In this document: positions 1 to 8,578 of the stretch, one piece after another
How positions within the stretch are numbered: position 1 is the stretch's first letter
How the letters are laid out: each line of letters begins with the position of its first letter
Assembly (NCBI GenBank): GCA_002286715.1
Contig: NSJX01000031.1
Coordinates: 346,178-359,392 of the forward strand
DNA from: Dentipellis sp. KUC8613
Lineage: Eukaryota > Basidiomycota > Agaricomycetes > Russulales > Hericiaceae
Direction of reading: 5' to 3'
Length of the DNA stretch: 13,215 nucleotides
The notes under the pieces: model-generated
What the model was told of the DNA's origin: nothing
What the model saw: only the letters and a program-made list of their open reading frames with translations
Databases searched by the model: none
Translations under genes and position numbers: made by a program

Positions 1-540
1 CGCAGGCGCAGCGTGTGCGAGGTGGCCCACGCGGGGCTCGCGCGAGGCGGCAGGCGCTGCCACTTTGCGGATGGCAGCGGCGGACGTGACAGGGGTGACG
101 GCGGCGGACGTGATGACCACTGCAGGCTGGCACGTGGTGCATGTAGGATGGCGGACACGGGCGCACATGCGACCAGTGGTGCGGGGCGTCAGACCACCCA
201 ACGGCGCGCGAAGTGGGTGTGGCACGAGACGGCAGTGTGGGCGCGCTTGGTGGCAGCGCGAGCGTGTGCTTACGAGCTGCAAGACGGCGCCACCGGGCAC
301 GATGCAGCGGCACAGGGGCGGCGGCAGGCGAGCGGCGAGAAGGAAGGCGAGCAGCGGCGCCGCTAGGGTGTGAGACGGCGCGGTGGGAAGCAAGACGGCG
401 AGGCGGGCGGGGCGTGACTCGCGAGACAGCGAGGCGATGCGCGAGACGGCGCGAGACGGTGTAGCGCGGCGCGAGACGGTGCCGTGGGGGTTGAGACGGC
501 GCGGCGCGGCGCAAAGATAGCGGGGCGGGCGCGAAGACGT

Positions 541-635
541 GGCGTGTACGGCGCGTCAACGGCGTGTACGGCGCGTCAACGGCGTGTACGGCGCGTCAAC
601 GGCGTGTACGGCGCGTCAACGGCGTGTACGGCGCG
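541..635. repeat. 20-bp perfect tandem repeat, about 4.8 copies
   Basis: The unit GGCGTGTACGGCGCGTCAAC is repeated head to tail without a mismatch at 541, 561, 581 and 601, and a fifth partial copy starts at 621. Perfect copies inside an otherwise degenerate domain suggest recent expansion by slippage or unequal exchange. Confidence 0.95.
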
Positions 636-645
636 GGGAGGCGGC

Positions 646-688
646 GGAGGCGGCGGAGAAGGCGGCGGAGAAGGCGGCGGAGAAGGCG
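646..688. repeat. 12-bp tandem repeat (AGAAGGCGGCGG)
   Basis: About three and a half copies of a GGCGGCGGAGAA-type 12-mer follow directly after the 20-bp array. All are purine-rich on the plus strand. Confidence 0.85.
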
Positions 689-824
689 GGAAGGGGACGG
701 ACGGCCTGAGGAGGGCGCGTAGGGCGCGAGGAGGGGTGGAGAGGGCGGCGGAGGGCGTGATGAGGCGGCGGAGAGCGCGGGGAGCACGCGTACGGCGCGT
801 GGAGCGCGCGTACGGTGCGTGAAG

Positions 825-897
825 GCGGCGGAGGCGGTGGAGAGTGCGGCGGAGGCGGTGGAGAGTGCGGCGGAGGCGGTGGAGAGTGCGGCGGAGG
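825..897. repeat. 21-bp perfect tandem repeat, about 3.5 copies
   Basis: The 21-bp unit begins GCGGCGGAGG and ends GGAGAGT. It is repeated at 825, 846 and 867, with a partial copy at 888. The copies are identical. Confidence 0.9.
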
Positions 898-908
898 GCG
901 CACGGGCG

Positions 909-1050
909 GAAATATAGCCTGTGGGGCGGCGAGAGGCACGCCTGCGTCGTTGCCAGGGCACACAGCGCAACGACGAGGGGCGCGGACGACGGTATAGTAG
1001 GTGGGGCGGCAAGAGGGCGTGCCTCCTCGTTGCTAGGGCATGCGCAGCGG
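909..1050. repeat. Tandem pair of diverged ~80-bp segments
   Basis: Two segments starting near 911 and 992 share the order TATAG, GTGGGGCGGC(G/A)AGAGG, then a GCCT..TCGTTGC(C/T)AGGGCA block. The CGTTGCTAGGGC-type word recurs in the other GC-rich domains (near 5892 and 11830), so it belongs to the wider repeat vocabulary of this locus. Confidence 0.65.
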
Positions 1051-1411
1051 CGACACGCCCAGTGGGGCTGCCAGACCGCACGTCTGCCGCCGGTGACAGG
1101 GCGCGTAGGGTGGTGAGCAGGCGCGCAGCCAGCTCGGGCCAGCGGCGGCTCGCGAGCGCGGCGCAGGGGCAGCACGCGAGCGCGCAGGCCAGAGCGGCGG
1201 CGGCTCAGACGGCGAGGGTTGTGGCGATGGGGCGCGACACGGCGTAGGGGCACGACACGGCGTAAAGGGCGCCGCGGGGACACGAGAGGGGGGCGGGGCG
1301 GCATGCGACGGCGGAACAGCCACACAGCGCGTGCGTACGCAATGCGGGCGCACAGGCACGACACGGGGCGGAGAGGAGAGGGCGAGGCGCAGCGGCGAGG
1401 GCGAGGCGAAC

Positions 1412-1447
1412 GACGAGGGCGACGAGGGCGACGAGGGCGACGAGGGC
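1412..1447. repeat. 9-bp tandem repeat (GACGAGGGC), 4 copies
   Basis: Four perfect copies start at 1412, 1421, 1430 and 1439. The unit length is a multiple of three, so one frame reads an acidic Gly/Asp/Glu repeat, but nothing around it supports coding. Confidence 0.9.
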
Positions 1448-1738
1448 GCGTACCGGCGCGCAGGCGATGGCCAAGCGATGGGGGCCAGCGGCACGGCGAG
1501 AGTTGGGGGGGCAGGAGGTGCGGCGATGGCGAGAGGGACCGCGCGAGGAAGAGGGAGTGCGGCGCGAGCGTATGCGCGCGAGACGGCGCGCGCTGGGGAG
1601 AGAAGGCGGGCCGGCCCGCAAGACGACGGGTGCTGGCGCCAGAGAGTGAGCGCGCAGGCGATGAGAGCCCGCTAGACGGGGCGGCAGGAGCGCGAGAGGG
1701 GACGGCGGCGCACCGAGATGGGAAGAAGAAGAGAGACG

Positions 1739-1761
1739 AAAAAAAAAAAAACTTACCTATC
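1739..1761 (-). other. Minus-strand splice-donor-like site with T-tract at domain 1 border
   Basis: On the minus strand this reads GATAG|GTAAGT followed by a run of T (13 A on the plus strand, 1739-1751, the last belonging to the donor). AG|GTAAGT is the consensus eukaryotic 5' splice site. The GC-rich domain lies on the intron side and unit A on the exon side. An alternative reading is a plus-strand poly(A) remnant next to CTTACC. The match itself is visible; use as a donor is inference. Confidence 0.4.
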
Positions 1762-1990
1762 ATGGCCCCTTTGGGCACTTCCACCCCTCGACTGCTCCCT
1801 TCTTGCCTTCGTCTTGGCTTGCGAGCGTGAGTCTTCGGGCGGGGGGGCGCGCGGGAGCGCGGTTGGGTGTGCGAGTGCATTTGCGAGTGCACGATGATGG
1901 CGAGGGAAGTGACACGCCTCCAGAGCCACGACGACTCTCGGCAATTTCCGGGCGCAGCTGCTCGATGCAGCGATCTCATGAAGGCAGGCA
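1754..1990 (-). other. Candidate minus-strand exon remnant in unit A (ARKLPRV motif)
   Basis: Reading leftwards, one frame gives CARKLPRVVVALEA, then a basic, Pro/Arg-rich stretch ending GHDR, with a TAA stop formed inside the donor GTAAGT. Unit B reads HARELPKVFVALVT and unit C TSRELPKLVIVAEA in the matching frame. The frame has no ATG after the upstream stop near 1990, so a start would have to come from an upstream exon or the copy is dead. I recognise no domain. Confidence 0.2.
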
Positions 1991-2403
1991 CTCCAAGGGC
2001 TAAATCAATTTGTAAAAATTACAGGTAAATTAGCGAATCTACATCTCTACTGTATCAATACGCATAAATATTTTGAAGTGCATACAATCCCTCATTGCAA
2101 CGCTAGTGCTATATCTTCTATCTTGACCCTTTCTAGCACGGCGCGACTTCGCGTTTCCCAGCGATAGAGACATTTTTTTATTCTGTAAATTTGATATATT
2201 GTGCATATACGATCAATGCACGTGTGACAAAATTTTCACTCTGATTGGAGGTGATTTGAAGCGAACAGAAAATAAATATGAAGTGGTGTAGACCAGTGTG
2301 GCTGAAACCCGTGGGAACCAACTTCCCGAAGTTGAGAATTGAAAGTGCTGCGAGTTTTAGTGGCTCACCCCATTATTAGAACTGATTCAAGGATGAATCA
2401 GAA
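1757..2403. repeat. Macrosatellite unit copy A (ordinary composition, ends in palindrome)
   Basis: This copy shares collinear blocks with units B and C: CGGCAATTTCC at 1939, GCGACTTC at 2143, ACAGAAAAT at 2265, GTGGCTGA at 2298, and a terminal palindrome at 2382-2401. The last 443 bp align with unit B with almost no net gap. The last ~130 bp are about 84% identical by eye, including a perfect block of nearly 40 bp just before and into the palindrome. Homology stops right after GAATCAGAA. Composition is ordinary, in sharp contrast with domain 1. No complete gene is visible; a minus-strand frame reads through the CGGCAATT block (next entry). Confidence 0.85.
2382..2401. repeat. Terminal palindrome of unit A
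   Basis: The inverted repeat has arms CTGATTCA and TGAATCAG around a 4-nt centre AGGA. The same palindrome with a different centre closes units B and C. It could fold as a small hairpin or act as a dyad protein-binding site. The position is fixed; the role is unknown. Confidence 0.9.
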
Positions 2404-2427
2404 AAGTGCACACATCGTCAGCAATCA

Positions 2428-2490
2428 GAGCTCCCGGTCCAGTCGGTAAGCATCAGCGTGAGATGTTGTGGGTTCGATCCCTCAACCGTG
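2428..2490 (+). repeat. tRNA-like fragment with Pol III A and B boxes (SINE-head-like)
   Basis: CGGTCCAGTCGG at 2435-2446 matches the tRNA A-box consensus TRGYNNARNNGG at 11 of 12 positions. GGTTCGATCCC at 2471-2481 fits the B-box core GGTTCGA. The 24-nt gap is shorter than in a normal tRNA (about 32). The acceptor ends do not pair and the T-stem pairs only near the loop, so this is not a functional tRNA. A tRNA-derived SINE head or tRNA pseudogene fits best. No second copy is seen in the window, so the SINE label is tentative. It starts about 27 bp after the palindrome of unit A. Confidence 0.45.
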
Positions 2491-2506
2491 TAAAATTTTA
2501 CTCACT

Positions 2507-2773
2507 TCAGATCGACCTGAACATGGTCTTTTGAAGGCACATACATGCTTGGACCAAACTTATGAGGCTTTTATAAGATACATCAAGAATATTTATTATT
2601 TCTCTAGAGTTGTATCTACCGGGAAGTGAAATGAGGCCCGGCGTCAGGCGGAGTGCGTCGACAGGGACCTTCGGCCCGGGAGTACTTACTTCAAGGACCA
2701 TATATGTATGACTCCAAGGAATCGTCTTGCCGTGCGACGCATCGGCCACTCCCTCCAAGTCAGATGAAGTCAA
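2507..2773 (-). other. Unrecognised open frame over a GC-contrast island
   Basis: An 88-codon minus-strand frame starts MTSSDLEGVADASHGKTIPW and contains VSTPGPKVPVDALRLTPG. Bases about 2626-2768 are richer in G and C than their surroundings, and the frame covers that island. I recognise no family or motif. GAAGTAAGTAC on the minus strand near 2684-2690 also looks like a donor, so the frame could be interrupted. The far end (2749-2766) resembles the CCACTCCC inverted-repeat end seen at 3931 and 9472, so the island may be a mobile-element fragment and not a gene. Coding status is doubtful. Confidence 0.15.
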
Positions 2774-3893
2774 ACAAAATCAAATAATTTAGACTCATCT
2801 CAAACAATCAAAGTAGAATTAGATGGGTTCAAGGAGAACATTCACAGTAGAAAGAAAAAGGATGCCATCCTCAAAGGCAACCTCAAAGGCAGCCTCATGT
2901 CAGGCAGTCCCAAATGCACTGTTGTGACAGCTGTCATGCTGTGCTGGAGGGAAGGCTGTCATTGTCACTGAGCAAAGTGTTTTGCAGTACGATACTCATG
3001 CCTGTCTCATATTGTGGCATTGTTGCTCGGCAGCGGTAATGACACCATGCATTGATGCACCAGTGTAGGCGGTGGCATCACTGAGGTAATGCAGATCATG
3101 TGTGCTGGCAGGGACAGCAGCACAAGCACAGACAGAGCGTGCAGCAGGCGAGAGCGCTGGTGGGTGGCAGCAAGAGGGTAGAGTGATGCAATGCTCGGTT
3201 GCTGTCCATGGCAAGGTGTGTGGGGTAGTGATCCCCAATGCATATGCAGGGCAGGTGCCACATGCATTCAGATAGGAGGTCGGGATCAGGGAATGTGGCA
3301 GCACTGCTGGTATCCAAGTGTTTGGCTGGATTCATCACACACATCACAGATGTTACCAGACTGTAACAGGCAACTCAAAGTCACAGGCCCAATTTCAGGC
3401 TGCCTTTTGAGCCCAAAAAGATTTGCAGCCTTTTTTTCTCTACTGTGAATGTTTTGGGTTCAAGAGATGTCAATGATAAACAAGTGTTGTACATCTTATA
3501 ATATTATGTATCCCAAAATTGTTGTGGGTCAGTATGCCATATGGACAGTTTTGTAATAGCATACAATGTGCAAGTAGATAGGATATGTACAGTTTCACAG
3601 ATGTTTCCATGCCACCTCTCACATGTGTACCTTGTGCATACTGCCCACCTTGGTGTATTCTTCTTGCACTGAGGTGAGCTAGGTCTTTTTCTCATTTGTG
3701 GTATTTACTTATGAGCCTGTAGTGACACTGTGTATCTTTAGGTGTATATTCAATATTAACATCTTTCTTCCTGCACTGAGTGATACCACATATGTCTAGC
3801 CTGAAACAGAAATCACATAAGTGAGATGAGAGCCATAGCTTTTGGCATGAAGAACTGATTGATACTATTACAAGTTGAATAAAGTGATGCTTT
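2774..3893. other. Gene-poor stretch, no recognisable feature
   Basis: Composition is ordinary, slightly richer in G and C around 3000-3300. Open frames of 63-102 codons exist on both strands (for example 3304 to 2996 minus, 3191-3448 plus) but overlap one another, start at arbitrary positions and show no family motif. I see no convincing gene, RNA or repeat here. Confidence 0.5.
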
Positions 3894-3946
3894 CCCCTGG
3901 CTGAATTAGACCTGCCGCACTTGTGACGGCCCACTCCCAACTAGTG
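3894..3946 (-). mobile_element. Inverted copy of the MITE-like end seen at 9311-9362
   Basis: Read on the minus strand this gives ACTAGTTGGGAGTGGGCCG, TCACAAGTGCGGCAGG, TCTAATTCAGCCAGGGG. It matches 9312-9362 on the plus strand at nearly every position over about 50 bp, apart from a one-base gap and two substitutions. It lies in opposite orientation about 5.4 kb away. The partner end of this copy is not seen, so it is either a truncated element or one terminus of a larger one. Confidence 0.7.
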
Positions 3947-4300
3947 AACTGAAGATGACAACAATATTATAATCTTCTACAAATGAGGAACCTAGGAACA
4001 CATATTGTGAGCATGAGGAGGTCATAGTGAGAAATGGGACAGCACACCATGATAGTAAAACACTGCATATAGTATGCAAGTGGTGGCATCATGACGGCAG
4101 ATGGTGGCGGATGAGGGTGCACGAACGGCGAGCGAGGAGACATGTGACAGTGCATGAGAGGGTGCACAATAGCAATTGAGGGGGACGAGGGCGCGCGCGC
4201 GCGCGAGGGCATGCGATGGCGGATAGGGTGGGGAACAGCAAGCGAGAGGGCGTGCAACAGCATGACAGAGGGCGTGCAATGGTGCGCCAAAGGGCAGGCC

Positions 4301-4360
4301 AGCGAGGGCACAAGCAAGGGCACAAGCAAGGGCGCTAGCAAGGGCGCAAGCAAGGGCGGG
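4301..4360. repeat. 12-bp tandem repeat (AGCAAGGGCRCA), 5 copies
   Basis: Five consecutive 12-bp units start at 4301, 4313, 4325, 4337 and 4349, differing at a few positions. In one plus frame they read SKGT/SKGA, but no supported gene contains them. Confidence 0.9.
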
Positions 4361-4962
4361 TGAAGGCGGAGAGGGCGGGCGAGGACCAGCAAGAGGGCAT
4401 GCAACGGCGCGCGCGAGGGGAGACACGATGGCGGGTGAAGGGATGCACTCGTGCTCGCAGGGGCACGAGACGGCGCTGTTGGGGCGCAAGATGGTGGCAT
4501 GCGCGTGTGTGGTGGCAGCGCAAGGCGGGCGCAGATGGCGCGGGGCCACTAGCGACGAAACGACGCCGCTGGGGTGCGTGACGGCGTGTGACAGTGGCGC
4601 GAGGGCGTGTAACGACGGCTTAAGGGCGCGCGCGAAGATGCCGGCAGGGCGGGGAGCGGCTTCGCAGAGGTGCAAGGCGGCGTCGCCAGGGCGCAGGGCG
4701 GCGTGGCTAGGACGCAGGGCAGTGTCGCTAGGGCGCGAGAGGGCGCACGACGGCGGGTGATGGCGTCACGAAGGGAGCGCGATGGCGGCCCAGGGAGGGT
4801 GGCGGCGGCACATGGCGGCGGGGTGAGGGGGCGAGGCGTCGTTGCAAGACGGCGGCGAGGGGGGGGGGTACGACGGCGCGACAGCGTGTGTGACGTTGGC
4901 GGTGCGCGAGGCGCTGTCGCGAGGGCGGGGTGCGGGGCGCGTCGGTGGGGCGCGGGGCAATC

Positions 4963-6185
4963 GGTGGGGTGCCAGAGGCCCGAAACCCAGTCGCACGAGC
5001 GGCGGAGCGGCGAGGTGGGGTGCCAGAGGACGCGAGGCGCCATCACGAGAGCGTGCGACGGCGGCACGGGGGCTGAGATGACGGCGCGGTGACTGTGCGG
5101 CGCGTGATGGCGGGGTGACGGTGCGTAGCGTGCACGAGGCAGTGTCGTGGGCGGGAGGGCCAGTTGGGCGGGATGGTGCGGCGAGGGAACGGGACGGCGC
5201 GGTGGGATGCGGAATGGCTGGGCGGGCGCGCAGACGGCGGCGCGGGGTACAAGACGGCCCAACAAGGCACAAAGAGACCGTGTCGGGGCCTTGAGAGTAC
5301 GGCGCGCAGTTGGCGGGACCGCGCACGAGACAGCCGACGGCGCACAGACAGGGCGTGGCAGGGCGTTGAGAGCGCGCAAACGGCGGAGCGGGGAGCTAGA
5401 CGGCCGGGGGGGGTAAAGACGATGGTGCGCGGCGCGAGAAGACCCCACGACATGCGAAGATGGCGCGGCGGGGCGCAGACGGCGAAGATGACCCATGGAG
5501 ATGGGAATGCGCAGACGGTGTTGTGGGGCGTAGACGGCCGCATGGGGTACGAGGAATGTGGGGTGGGCGAGTAGCACAACGGCGGCGCCGTGCAGCCCGC
5601 AGACAGCGGAACGGGATGCGAAGAGGGTGGGACACAGGGCGGCAAGGTGTGAGATGGGGCGGCGGGGCGCGCAGACAGCGGGTGACACGAGGGCTCACGA
5701 GGGCGGCAACGCGGGCGGGCAGCAGATGGCGGGGCGGTGTTCGAGAGGGCAGGTGCGGCTCGCAAACGGTGCCTCAGGGCACAAGACGGCGGGGCGGAGC
5801 TTGCAAACGTGGCGGGGCGCGAGGTACATCAGCGGGGCTCGAGACGTTGTCGGAGACCCGCGGAGCGGCAGAGGTGGGGTGGCAGAGGGTGCGAGGTGCC
5901 GTTGCTAGGGCGCAGGACACGTCATTCGGGCGCCAGAAGCACGAGACGCCTTCGGCTGAGCGGTGAAGGGGCGTCGGTGGGGTGCAAGGTGTCGTGTGAG
6001 TCGCGAGGACACTCGACAGCGGCTGAGATGGCGGCGCGGGGCCCCTGCCAATGGAACGGCGGCGCTGCAGCAAGTGACGGCCGGGTGGCGGCGCATGGCG
6101 ACATGTCGAGTGAGACGGTGGGGCGGGGCAGGCAGATGGCGGGGCGGGGCATGAGGCGGCCCGACGAGGCACGAAGAGAGCGCCG
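4963..6185. repeat. Higher-order duplication inside domain 2, offset about 0.9 kb
   Basis: Landmarks recur in the same order. GGTGGGGTGCCAGAGG at 4963 and 5014 matches GGTGGGGTGGCAGAGG at 5873. GGCTGAGATGACGGCGCGG near 5071 matches the block near 6022. A GGCCCAACAAGGCACAAAGA block near 5257 matches one near 6157. The offsets are about 860, 950 and 900 bp, so several hundred bp were duplicated and later diverged. Confidence 0.6.
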
Positions 6186-6222
6186 TGTGGCCCGCAAACG
6201 ACGCCTTGGAGCGCGAAAAGGG

Positions 6223-6590
6223 CGTGGCGCGGCTGAGAATGCACTGTGCGGTGCGCCGAGCGAGACGGGACGCACAGAGAGCGCGGTGGGGCGTGCAGAG
6301 GGTGCAGCGTGGATGAAAATGCGCAGCGCAGCGCGCAGAGGGCGAGACGGGGCGCACAGAGGGTGTGGTGCCGCGAAGATGGCTGGGCTAGGCAGAGAAC
6401 GCGCGGCGCGGCGCCCAAGAGCAAGGCCGGGCACGCAAAGGGCGCAGCGCGGCTGAGAACGCACATAAGATGCGCATGAGGCGAGACAGGGCGGGTGGTG
6501 GCCCTACGAGGCGCGAAGAAGGCGTGGTGCGGCTGAAAACGTGCAGTGTGGCGCGCCGAGCAAGACAGGGCCCACAGAGAGCGTTCTGTG
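6223..6590. repeat. Duplication with ~298-bp offset inside domain 2
   Basis: The segment near 6225-6284 (GCGGCTGAGAATGCACTGTG, then GCGCCGAGCGAGAC and CACAGAGAGCG) recurs near 6523-6582 in the same order with scattered substitutions. A shorter related piece sits near 6447. Confidence 0.6.
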
Positions 6591-7070
6591 CAGCACGAGG
6601 ACGGTTGAGCGGGGCGTGCGAGAGAGCGGGGAAGGAGGCGAGGGCGAACGAAGGCGAACAAGGCAAGCGGCGGGGCGCGAAGTCAGCGGAACGGGGCGCG
6701 AAGAGGGCAGAGCGCGCCGTAGAGTGCAACTCGCGCGACGGCGGTGCTACGGTGCGCGACACGGGGCGGCAGGGCGAGACACAGACGGCGGAGCGGGGCG
6801 GGAGAGGCCGCCATGGGGCACGAAAGACCGCGACAGGGCGCGAGATGGGGCGGCGGGGCACGACAGGGTGAGGCACGGCGAGAGACCGCTGCAGGTGGCG
6901 CGCGATGCACTGTTGCTAAGGCGCGGCGCCCCAAGACGCGCCTGCTGCGTCGTTGCTGGGGCGCGCGGGACGGCGTGAGGGTGAGTTGGGCGGTGTGAGG
7001 GAGGGAGCATCGTCACGAAGGCGAACGACGGCGACGAGGGGGGTGCGACAGCCGACGCGAAGGCGCGCGA

Positions 7071-7139
7071 AGGCATCACGAAGGGGGCGTGAGGGCGTCC
7101 TGAAGGGGGCGTGAGGGCATCGCGAAGGGGGCGTGAGGG
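7071..7139. repeat. 22-bp tandem repeat, 3 copies
   Basis: Three units with the form GGCATCACGAAGGGGGCGTG (plus two bases) follow one another and differ at a few positions within the CATCACG part. Confidence 0.85.
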
Positions 7140-7280
7140 CCCAGGGCGTCGTCACGAAGGCGCGCGACGGCGGCGCGTGACGGCGTCGCGAAGACGAACG
7201 GCGATGGCGAGGGGGGGTGCGGTGGCGCGACGGCAAGCGAGCGTGGCGTTGCGGGCGTGCGTGATGGGGGTGATGCGCGA

Positions 7281-7580
7281 GAGACGGCGGCAGAGGGCGC
7301 AGGGGGCGGCAGGGGGCATCGAGACGGCGGAGGAGGGCGCAGGGGGCGGCAGGGGGCGTCGAGACGGCGGAGGAGGGCGCAGGGGGCGGCAGGGAGCATC
7401 GAGACGGCGGCGGGGGGCGTCGAGATGGTGGCGGGGGGCGTGAAACGGCGGCGGAGGGTGTCGAGACGGCGGCGGAGGGCACAGGGGGCGGCAGGGGGCA
7501 TCCAGATGGCGGTGCAGGGCGTCGAGATGGCGGCGGAGGGCATCCAGATGGCGGTGGAAGGGGTGAAACGGCGGCGGGGG
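7281..7580. repeat. 40-bp and 21-bp tandem repeats at the end of domain 2
   Basis: Three 40-bp units start at 7281, 7321 and 7361 with GAGACGGCGG, each containing GCAGGGGGCGGCAGGG. They are followed by 20-21-bp half units (GAGACGGCGGCGGGGGGCGT type) at 7401, 7422 and 7443, one more 40-bp unit at 7463, and 21-bp units at 7503, 7524 and 7545. The 40-mer looks like a doubled ~20-mer. Confidence 0.9.
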
Positions 7581-7595
7581 CGAAGAGGGCGCAGC

Positions 7596-7615
7596 AAAAA
7601 AAAAGCTTACCTATC
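7596..7615 (-). other. Minus-strand splice-donor-like site with T-tract at domain 2 border
   Basis: On the minus strand this reads GATAG|GTAAGC and then nine T. It has the same structure and position relative to unit B as the site at 1739-1761 has to unit A. It separates unit B (exon side) from the GC-rich domain (intron side). Confidence 0.4.
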
Positions 7616-7930
7616 GCGACTTCGCGTCGCTCTGCCTCTCGGACTCCTACATGCCTCCGCCAAGTGCAGTTCTTCGGGGCCTTCCAGCGCGAGTGCGGGT
7701 ACGAGTGCGTATGCGAGTGCGGGCAGGAGTACGAAATGGCGATGGCCAGGGCGATGACAACGAGAGTCGAGTGATGAGCGCTTGAGCTGGCGGGTCACCA
7801 AAGCCACAAAGACCTTCGGCAATTCCCGCGCATGGCTCGTCAATGCAGCGTTCTGGCAGAGACAAGCTCTCTGAGACCCAACTAAATTGTCTAAATTCGT
7901 CAATAAATTTGTCAACTCACAAGGGTACAT
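7608..7930 (-). CDS. Candidate minus-strand ORF/exon in unit B, unrecognised product
   Basis: This frame has a true ATG at 7930-7928 and reads MYPCELTNLLTNLDNL, then TSHARELPKVFVALVTRQ, then a His/Pro/Leu-rich stretch ending RSRDR, with TAA formed by the donor GTAAGC. The ARELPKV segment is the part shared with units A and C; the rest is not clearly conserved. If the donor is used, the last codon is split and the protein continues in a downstream exon I cannot place. I recognise no domain. It may equally be conserved repeat DNA without coding function. Confidence 0.2.
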
Positions 7931-8280
7931 GATGGACCTCGGTAAATACTTTCAAGCGATTTCGATGCCTCTTGCATCGACAATGGTACATCTTCCGATC
8001 TGGCCCTCTAAAGCACGCTGCGACTTCCAATTTCTGAGCGATGTAGGGACGCAATCGCTTTCAAACTTTTATGACAGGTGTATATACTAGTCCTCTGCGT
8101 GTCTACAAAATTTCAAAATTATTGAGGATGAATTGAGCTTTACAGAAAATAAAAGAGAAGTCTCTTGAACCAATGTGGCTGAACTGCGTGGGAACCAACT
8201 TCCCGAACTTGAGATTTTGAAGTTCTTCGAGTTTTAGTGGCTCACCCCATTATTAGAACTGATTCATAGATGAATCAGAA
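7611..8280. repeat. Macrosatellite unit copy B
   Basis: Collinear blocks are CGGCAATTCCCG at 7817, GCGACTTC at 8020, ACAGAAAAT at 8142, GTGGCTGA at 8175 and the palindrome at 8259-8278. Distances from each block to the palindrome equal those of unit A within one base. Homology to A and C ends just after GAATCAGAA, where Tc1/mariner coding sequence takes over. Two-way identity with A is highest in the last ~130 bp and weak in the first ~200 bp. Confidence 0.85.
8259..8278. repeat. Terminal palindrome of unit B, at the transposon junction
   Basis: The arms are CTGATTCAT and ATGAATCAG (9 bp) with centre AG. The ATG of the transposase fragment frame (8270) lies inside the right arm, so that apparent start codon belongs to the repeat unit and not to the transposon. 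Confidence 0.9.
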
Positions 8281-8578
8281 TCTTGATCCAAAGCATACTT
8301 CCCGACTTGCACAGAAATGGTTCAAGGAGAAACATATCAAGGTACTTGAATGGGCTCCTTCCTCACCAGATATGAATATCATCGAACATGCATGGGAGAT
8401 GCTGGATCGCGCTGTGCATCACCGGGACCATCGTCCTTCATCACTGGAGGAGCTATGGGAGGCTTTGCAGGAGGAATGGGCGAAGTTGGATGTGCAAGCG
8501 ATTCACCACTTATATGAATCCATGCCAAGGCGGGTTGAGGCTCTACTGGAGGCCAAGGGGGGTTATACCAAATACTAA
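8270..8578 (+). pseudogene. Tc1/mariner-family transposase, C-terminal fragment (DD34E), catalytic Asp changed
   Basis: The frame codes for the last third of a Tc1/mariner transposase, the enzyme that cuts and rejoins element ends. Visible signatures are DPKHTSRLAQKWFKEKHIKV (residues 6-25), LEWAPSSPDMNIIEHAWEML (residues 26-45, third catalytic residue Glu39) and the C-terminal SMPRRVEALLEAKGGYTKY. The position of the second catalytic Asp, usually QDNDPKHT, is Asn4 here (QNLDPKHT). Spacing from Asn4 to Glu39 is 34 residues, as the family requires. A normal transposase is about 340 residues; the N-terminal DNA-binding domain and first catalytic Asp are absent. The start codon comes from the neighbouring unit B palindrome. 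It cannot be an active transposase. Confidence 0.93.

Larger units (their letters stand above)
1..1738. repeat. GC-rich degenerate minisatellite domain 1 (cut by window start)
   Basis: This stretch is almost entirely G, C and A, built from recurring words such as GACGGCG, GAGGGCG, GGCGGCGGA and GCGCGTACGG. The plus strand is G-rich and the minus strand C-rich. Several local tandem arrays lie inside it (listed separately). Stop codons are rare on the minus strand because of composition, so long open frames there (for example 1991 to 576) are low-complexity Pro/Arg/Ser/Ala strings and not credible proteins. The domain ends abruptly at an A-tract at 1739. It continues beyond the left edge of the window. 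I see no gene in it. Confidence 0.85.
4090..7595. repeat. GC-rich degenerate minisatellite domain 2
   Basis: The domain is about 3.5 kb of G-rich plus-strand DNA with the same word set as domain 1 (GACGGCG, GAGGGCG, GCGCAGACGG). Its left border is gradual near 4085-4100 and its right border is abrupt at the A-tract 7596. It contains local tandem arrays and higher-order duplications (separate entries). G-runs reach 10 (4859-4868), and there is an alternating GC run of 15 bases (4191-4205). Long open frames such as 5688 to 4549 on the minus strand are composition artefacts. I see no gene in it. Confidence 0.85.

Noticed and set aside
1..1738. Telomeric repeat
   Set aside because: G-rich on one strand, but no TTAGGG-type or other short regular telomere motif is present.
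576..1991. 471-codon minus-strand open frame joining unit A to domain 1
   Set aside because: It reads through the donor-like site and T-tract into minisatellite DNA. Its frame differs from the frame shared by units A, B and C.
2428..2490. Functional tRNA gene
   Set aside because: A and B boxes are present, but the acceptor arms do not pair, the T-stem is broken and the A-B distance is too short.
4549..5688. 379-codon minus-strand open frame in domain 2
   Set aside because: Same composition artefact: repeated Pro/Arg/Ser strings with overlapping open frames on the same strand.
7281..7580. CRISPR array
   Set aside because: The 40-bp and 21-bp units are contiguous tandem repeats without unique spacers, and no cas-like gene is present.
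7611..8280. Helitron with 3' hairpin
   Set aside because: A hairpin lies at the right end, but it is followed by AA and not the CTRR end, and no Rep/helicase sequence or 5' TC end is seen.
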